Shown here piece by piece: positions 6,701 through 9,107 of a DNA stretch of 9,107 nucleotides. The translations under genes and the position numbers were made by a program. The first letter of the stretch is position 1; every line of letters starts with the position of its first letter. A model generated the notes under the pieces. The model searched no databases. It worked only from the letters and a program-made list of their open reading frames with translations, and was not told where the DNA came from. This stretch comes from an uncultured Gammaproteobacteria bacterium (lineage in GTDB: Bacteria; Pseudomonadota; Gammaproteobacteria; UBA9214). Location: assembly GCA_905480065.1 (NCBI GenBank), contig CAJQOV010000057.1, forward strand, positions 1 to 9,107, written 5' to 3'.

Positions 6701-6864
6701 GCCGCACCACGGTAGGTGGTATCTATGGAGACGACCGGCGGGTCGATGTTCGGGTATTCCCGTAATGGCAGGCGTTCGAAGGAGACCAGTCCGAAGGCAA
6801 TCAATAACAGGGACATGACCGATGCAAACACCGGCCGGGTGATCGAGAGGTCAGACAGGATCAT
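3739..6864 (-). CDS. RND-family multidrug efflux permease (AcrB/MexB-like, HAE1)
   Basis: This 1041-residue inner-membrane pump uses the proton gradient to export hydrophobic or amphiphilic compounds through a tripartite complex. TM1 lies near residues 10-28 and is followed by a large periplasmic porter/docking loop (about 40-335). TM2-TM6 fall at about 337-487 and TM7 near 527-545, followed by a second periplasmic loop (about 555-850). TM8-TM12 lie at about 857-1012. The proton-relay residues are intact: the Asp pair 401-402 in AIGLVVDDAIVVIENIHR (TM4) and Lys924 in GLAAKNGILIVEFANQ (TM10). The N-terminal LPLREYPNIDPPVVSIDTTY block is typical of this HAE1 branch. Length is normal and no frameshift is seen. 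The ATG at 6864 overlaps the adaptor's TGA as ATGA, indicating coupled translation. Substrates cannot be inferred; a heavy-metal pump is unlikely given the HAE1-like motifs. Confidence 0.95.
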   Translation of the reverse strand: MILSDLSITRPVFASVMSLLLIAFGLVSFERLPLREYPNIDPPVVSIDTTYRGAAANVVESRITRLIEDRISGIEGIRYIESSSEDGRSRITVEFAINRDIDAAANDIRDRVSAILDSLPDEADPPDIQKEDSNEDVIMWLNLAGEGMSIPELTDYARRNLMDRFSVLDGVARVRAGGGQVYAIRVWLDRNQMAARNITVADVEAALRAENLELPAGSIDSENRQFTVRTERNFTTVEDFASLVLARGVDGYLVRLADVARVERGTSEDRLFFRGNGVPMVGIGITKQSTANTLAVARAAKAEMARINAELPKGMALKQSYDSSVFVEGAIHEVYKTLFIAIAMVIGVIYLFLGSVRAMLVPAVTVPVSLIATFMVLLALDYSLNMLTLLALVLAIGLVVDDAIVVIENIHRRMEQYGETRLVAAFRGTRQVGFAVIATTIALVAVFVPITFLQGDIGRLFAEFAITMAAAVSFSSFVALSLSPMLASKTLQQGATRARVSRLVDNAFTRVRSAYHVVLLKSLQWNWLVGTLFLGILVGSAWLYKHIPDEYSPREDRGVFYLMVTAPEGTSYPYISAYMTEIEQRLMPLVDGGEISRMLVRAPRAFGNLAIFNTGIVVNVLDDWSRRRSAWDIMDDVRQRVKDLPGVRVFPVMRSGFGARVQKPVQFVIGGGSYEQLAQWRDTLVEKINENNPGLVGLDWDYKETKPQLRVLIDYDRAAELGVTIGNIGRTLETLLGSRQVTTYIDNGEEYDVILQGERATQRTPGNMENIYVRSERTQQLIPLSNLVTIEEFADSIALNRYNRVRSITLEANLADGVALGTALQSLEKLVRDNLPPEVIIDYKGQSQDYKYSGGSILFTFLLGLTVVYLVLAAQFESWIHPFVIMLTVPLAMAGALLALYLTGQTLNLYSQIGLIMLVGLAAKNGILIVEFANQLRDAGRPFRAALVEAADIRLRPILMTGITTAAGSVPLLLSSGAGTETRTVIGTVIMAGILSSTLFTLFVVPVAYDLLARHTGSPQRVRRQLDAELEPGVDPQRKQD

Positions 6865-7940
6865 TCGCCGCTGCTGCCTCCGGGCAGCGCGTGCAGCAAC
6901 TCCGGCAGGCTTTTGCTGCCGTCATCCACCGCACTGATTTGTACCGTCTGGCCGGGGCGCACGGTCATGCCGTGGGTGATCACCTGGTCCCCGATGGCCA
7001 GCCCGTTCAGCACTTCGACCAGTCCGGGACGGCGGCTGCCGATGTGGACTTCGCGCTTGATTACCTTGTTTTCGCCATCCACCAGGTAGACGAACTGCCG
7101 GGTTCCCTGCGCCAGCAACGCCTCTTCCGGGATCATCAGCGCAGTGCGGGGATCCTTGAGCAGGGTAACCTGCATCAGTTGTCCCGGTCTGAGCAGGCGT
7201 TCCGGATTGGGCAGCATGGCGCGCACCCGGATGGAGCGGGTAAGCGGATCGATGCGGCTGTCGATGGCCTTGACCACGCCGCTGAACTGCCGGCCCGGAA
7301 AGCTGCGCGCCAGGGCGACGATTTGCAGGCCGGGCTGCATCGCGGCCAGGCTGGTTTCCGGTATCGGGAATTCCAGTTTCATGACGCTGTCGTCATCCAG
7401 CGTGGTGATCAGGTCGCCTGGCTGGACCAGCGCGCCGACACTGACGTCACGCAGGCCGAGGACGCCGGAGAAGGGTGCCTTGATCAGGCGGTCGGCCAGC
7501 CGTGATTCGATGCCTTCCAGGCGCGCCTGGGCGGTTTCCGAGTCGCGCTGGCGTTCATCCAGCAGGGACTTCGCCGCGGTGCCTTCGGCCTCCAGTGATT
7601 TGATGCGCTGAAACTGGCGGTAGGCCTCGCTCGCGTTGGCGCGCGCTTCTTCCAGCTGGGCATGCTCTTCGCGGCTGGTCATCTCCACCAGCACCTGGCC
7701 CTTTTCCACCCGATCGCCATCATCGAAATGAATGGCGCTGACGGTTTCGGTAACCGTTGCGGTAAGTGCTACCGATTCATTCGCGGTGAGGGTTCCGAGT
7801 GCCTCGATCGGGTCGGCAATCGGGGTTTCCTGCACCCGGGTAATGATGACGCCGGGTGCGTCCTCCGCCAGCGCGCTGGTGCCGGTCAGGGCAACGCCGA
7901 CCAACAGCAATCGAAGCAGCAGATTCGGGAATGTGGTCAT
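6861..7940 (-). CDS. RND efflux periplasmic adaptor (membrane fusion protein, HlyD/AcrA family)
   Basis: This 359-residue adaptor would join the RND permease to an outer-membrane channel. A signal peptide covers residues 1-25 (hydrophobic core 8-20, likely cleavage after SALA). No cysteine follows it, so this is not a lipoprotein of the AcrA type. The first half of the lipoyl (barrel-sandwich) domain is near 50-90 (VSAIHFDDGDRVEKGQVL). A coiled-coil hairpin occupies about 90-150 (rich in Glu, Ala, Arg). The second lipoyl half, IKAPFSGVLGLRDVSVGALV, is at 153-172. A beta-barrel domain follows (about 185-262) and then a membrane-proximal domain to about 337. The ATG at 7940 has GGAG four bases upstream. 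It is the first gene of a two-gene operon; neither an outer-membrane factor nor a TetR/MerR regulator is adjacent, so the channel partner is probably shared. Confidence 0.93.
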   Translation of the reverse strand: MTTFPNLLLRLLLVGVALTGTSALAEDAPGVIITRVQETPIADPIEALGTLTANESVALTATVTETVSAIHFDDGDRVEKGQVLVEMTSREEHAQLEEARANASEAYRQFQRIKSLEAEGTAAKSLLDERQRDSETAQARLEGIESRLADRLIKAPFSGVLGLRDVSVGALVQPGDLITTLDDDSVMKLEFPIPETSLAAMQPGLQIVALARSFPGRQFSGVVKAIDSRIDPLTRSIRVRAMLPNPERLLRPGQLMQVTLLKDPRTALMIPEEALLAQGTRQFVYLVDGENKVIKREVHIGSRRPGLVEVLNGLAIGDQVITHGMTVRPGQTVQISAVDDGSKSLPELLHALPGGSSGE

Positions 7941-7993
7941 TTCGCTCCAGTGAGTGTGTCACAGGTTCTTGAGGTGGATAGTGTAGCGCCGGT

Positions 7994-8007
7994 CGTGGCT
8001 GGCCACG
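7994..8007. promoter_or_regulatory. Dyad in the adaptor/tamA divergent intergenic region
   Basis: CGTGGC (7994-7999) and GCCACG (8002-8007) form a perfect 6-bp inverted repeat with a 2-nt centre, 54 bp upstream of the adaptor start and 107 bp upstream of tamA. The location suits an operator for the pump operon. A 6-bp dyad in GC-rich DNA can occur by chance, so this is only a candidate. I could not assign convincing -35/-10 boxes to either gene in this 174-bp interval. Confidence 0.25.
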
Positions 8008-8042
8008 CGACAACAGCACCGTAGCCGTGAAACCCGGGCACT

Positions 8043-8070
8043 GCGCCGGCATTGCAGCGCCGGGCATTCA
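8043..8070. repeat. Imperfect 14-nt tandem repeat upstream of tamA
   Basis: GCGCCGGCATTGCA (8043-8056) is followed directly by GCGCCGGGCATTCA (8057-8070), which matches apart from an inserted G and a missing G. It lies 45 nt before the tamA start. No function is evident. Confidence 0.35.
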
Positions 8071-8114
8071 AACCTGCTGCCGATGCTGTCACGGTCACGT
8101 ATCATGTTGCAAGT

Positions 8115-9107
8115 ATGAATAGAGAATCTGTGCGATCCGGTTGCGCCGGGCCTGGCTGGCGGACACTGGCGCTGGTGTTGCTGCTGTGCCTGCTGCAGCT
8201 GCGCGCCGCCGCTGCACAACCGGCGCTGGAAATCGACATCTCCGGCATCGACGGCGTGCTGCTCGAGAATGTGCGGGCACACCTGTCCCTGTCCCGCTAC
8301 CTGCCCGGCGATAAGGGGCTAACCGGTCTGCTGGCCGGCGGCAAGCCGGCGCCGGAACTGCCACCGGCGGACGAACTCCGCGGCCTGCACCGGCGCGCCG
8401 GTGCTGAAATTCGCGCGGCGCTGCAGCCCTATGGCTATTACGACCCGGACATCGAGTCCTCGCTCGAGCAGCAGGGTGAAAACTGGATTGCCGGGTACCG
8501 CATCGCCCCCGGCACACCGGTCCTTGTGGAGACCTTCGCTATCACGGTCACCGGTGCAGGACAGGCCGAGGCTGCCCTCGTCAAACTGCGTGACAAGCCG
8601 CCATTCAAGGCTGGCAGCCGGCTCATCCACCCGGACTACGATGCGTTCCGCTCGGCACTGCTGCGCGCTGCGCTGGATGCCGGTTACCTGGATGCACGCT
8701 ACACGAAGTCGGAACTGCGCGTATTTCCGGCCGGTCATCGCGCGACTGCGCAGCTGCAGCTCGACACCGGGCCGCGCTATTACTTCGGTACAGTGACCAT
8801 TGAGCAGGACATTCTCGACCCGGATTTTGTCAATCGCTACGAGACCTTCCGTGAAGGCGAGCCATTTGACACGGCCAAGCTGCTTGAGTTGCAGCTGGCG
8901 CTTGGCGACAGCGGCTATTTTGACCAGGTGGAAATGGATGCACGGCGGGAGGAGGCGGTGGATTATCGCGTGCCGGTGATCGTACGCACGGTGGCGGGAG
9001 CGCACACGCGCTACAAGATCGGGTTCGGTTTTGCCACGGATACCGGTCCGCGCGTGTCGCTGGGCGCCGAATACCGGCGCATCAACCGGCTCGGCCACAG
9101 CCTGAAC
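8115..9107 (+). CDS. tamA: Outer-membrane assembly factor TamA (Omp85 family), 5' part
   Basis: This frame is open from the ATG at 8115 to the window edge (331 codons; full TamA proteins are near 580 residues). TamA is the Omp85-family outer-membrane half of the TAM complex. With inner-membrane TamB it assists assembly of some outer-membrane proteins and takes part in envelope lipid homeostasis. A signal peptide covers residues 1-34 (core 17-29, cleavage likely after RAAAA). POTRA1 is at about 37-120 (RAALQPYGYYDPDI at 100-113). POTRA2 is at about 136-218, with ALLRAALDAGYLDARYTKSE at 181-200. POTRA3 is at about 221-292 (FDTAKLLELQLALGDSGYFD). The barrel begins near 297 (RYKIGFGFATDTGPRVSLGAEY). 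No strong Shine-Dalgarno precedes the ATG; a nearby ATG at 8104 is out of frame. The three-POTRA layout and motifs separate it from five-POTRA BamA. tamB would be expected downstream. Confidence 0.9.
   Translation, partial: MNRESVRSGCAGPGWRTLALVLLLCLLQLRAAAAQPALEIDISGIDGVLLENVRAHLSLSRYLPGDKGLTGLLAGGKPAPELPPADELRGLHRRAGAEIRAALQPYGYYDPDIESSLEQQGENWIAGYRIAPGTPVLVETFAITVTGAGQAEAALVKLRDKPPFKAGSRLIHPDYDAFRSALLRAALDAGYLDARYTKSELRVFPAGHRATAQLQLDTGPRYYFGTVTIEQDILDPDFVNRYETFREGEPFDTAKLLELQLALGDSGYFDQVEMDARREEAVDYRVPVIVRTVAGAHTRYKIGFGFATDTGPRVSLGAEYRRINRLGHSLN

Noticed and set aside
4828..6765. Two long plus-strand open frames (296 and 298 codons) antisense to the RND permease
   Set aside because: Both are His/Arg/Gly/Asp-rich shadows in the same antisense register of a clearly real 1041-residue permease. 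No family motif or ribosome binding site supports them.
8319..9098. 259-codon minus-strand open frame opposite tamA
   Set aside because: The sense strand encodes a continuous TamA signal peptide, POTRA domains and barrel start; the antisense product shows no recognisable domain.

Overview
The window reads as chromosomal DNA of a GC-rich, Gram-negative proteobacterium, most likely a gammaproteobacterium. It carries an RND efflux pump with its periplasmic adaptor, a TamA outer-membrane assembly protein, and an Mrp-type cation/proton antiporter cluster in the split-subunit arrangement. I cannot assign a genus. All coding sequence looks intact; no tRNA, rRNA, CRISPR array, transposase gene or phage gene is visible.

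Region 1 (1-2428, minus strand): a tightly packed mrp/mnh operon, transcribed E-F-G-(MbhD/MbhE/MnhB fusion)-C and running off the left edge, where the next subunit (probably a D-type proton-channel subunit) appears to begin. Adjacent genes overlap or are 2-4 nt apart, so translation is probably coupled. The large MrpA subunit is absent here. Its C-terminal MbhD and MbhE-like modules are instead fused in front of MnhB. That fusion gene has no ATG, GTG or TTG in the expected place; the best start is an ATC codon seven bases behind a perfect GGAGG.

Region 2 (2429-2999): a divergent, non-coding interval of about 570 bp. Close to mrpE are two overlapping dyads and a larger hairpin. In the middle is an AT-rich block holding five copies of a 17-base word, three in one orientation and two in the other, which can form a long cruciform/hairpin. 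Just before the next gene is a degenerate copy of a second palindromic repeat. This is the most unusual stretch of the window and looks like a non-autonomous (REP/MITE-like) repeat insertion.

Region 3 (3000-3689, plus strand): a membrane-anchored zinc metallopeptidase of the YugP/Zn_peptidase_2 type with an intact HEVGH motif.

Region 4 (3739-7940, minus strand): a two-gene operon for a periplasmic adaptor (MFP) and an AcrB-type RND permease, overlapping by 4 nt (ATGA). Together with an outer-membrane channel encoded elsewhere they would form a tripartite exporter.

Region 5 (8115-9107, plus strand): the first 331 codons of tamA, divergent from the pump operon. It covers the signal peptide, three POTRA domains and the beginning of the 16-strand barrel; the gene runs off the right edge.

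The genes are mostly ordinary envelope and ion-homeostasis functions. The candidates for something new are the repeat cluster at 2777-2938 and the ATC start of the fused Mrp subunit; I see no convincing undescribed multi-gene system.
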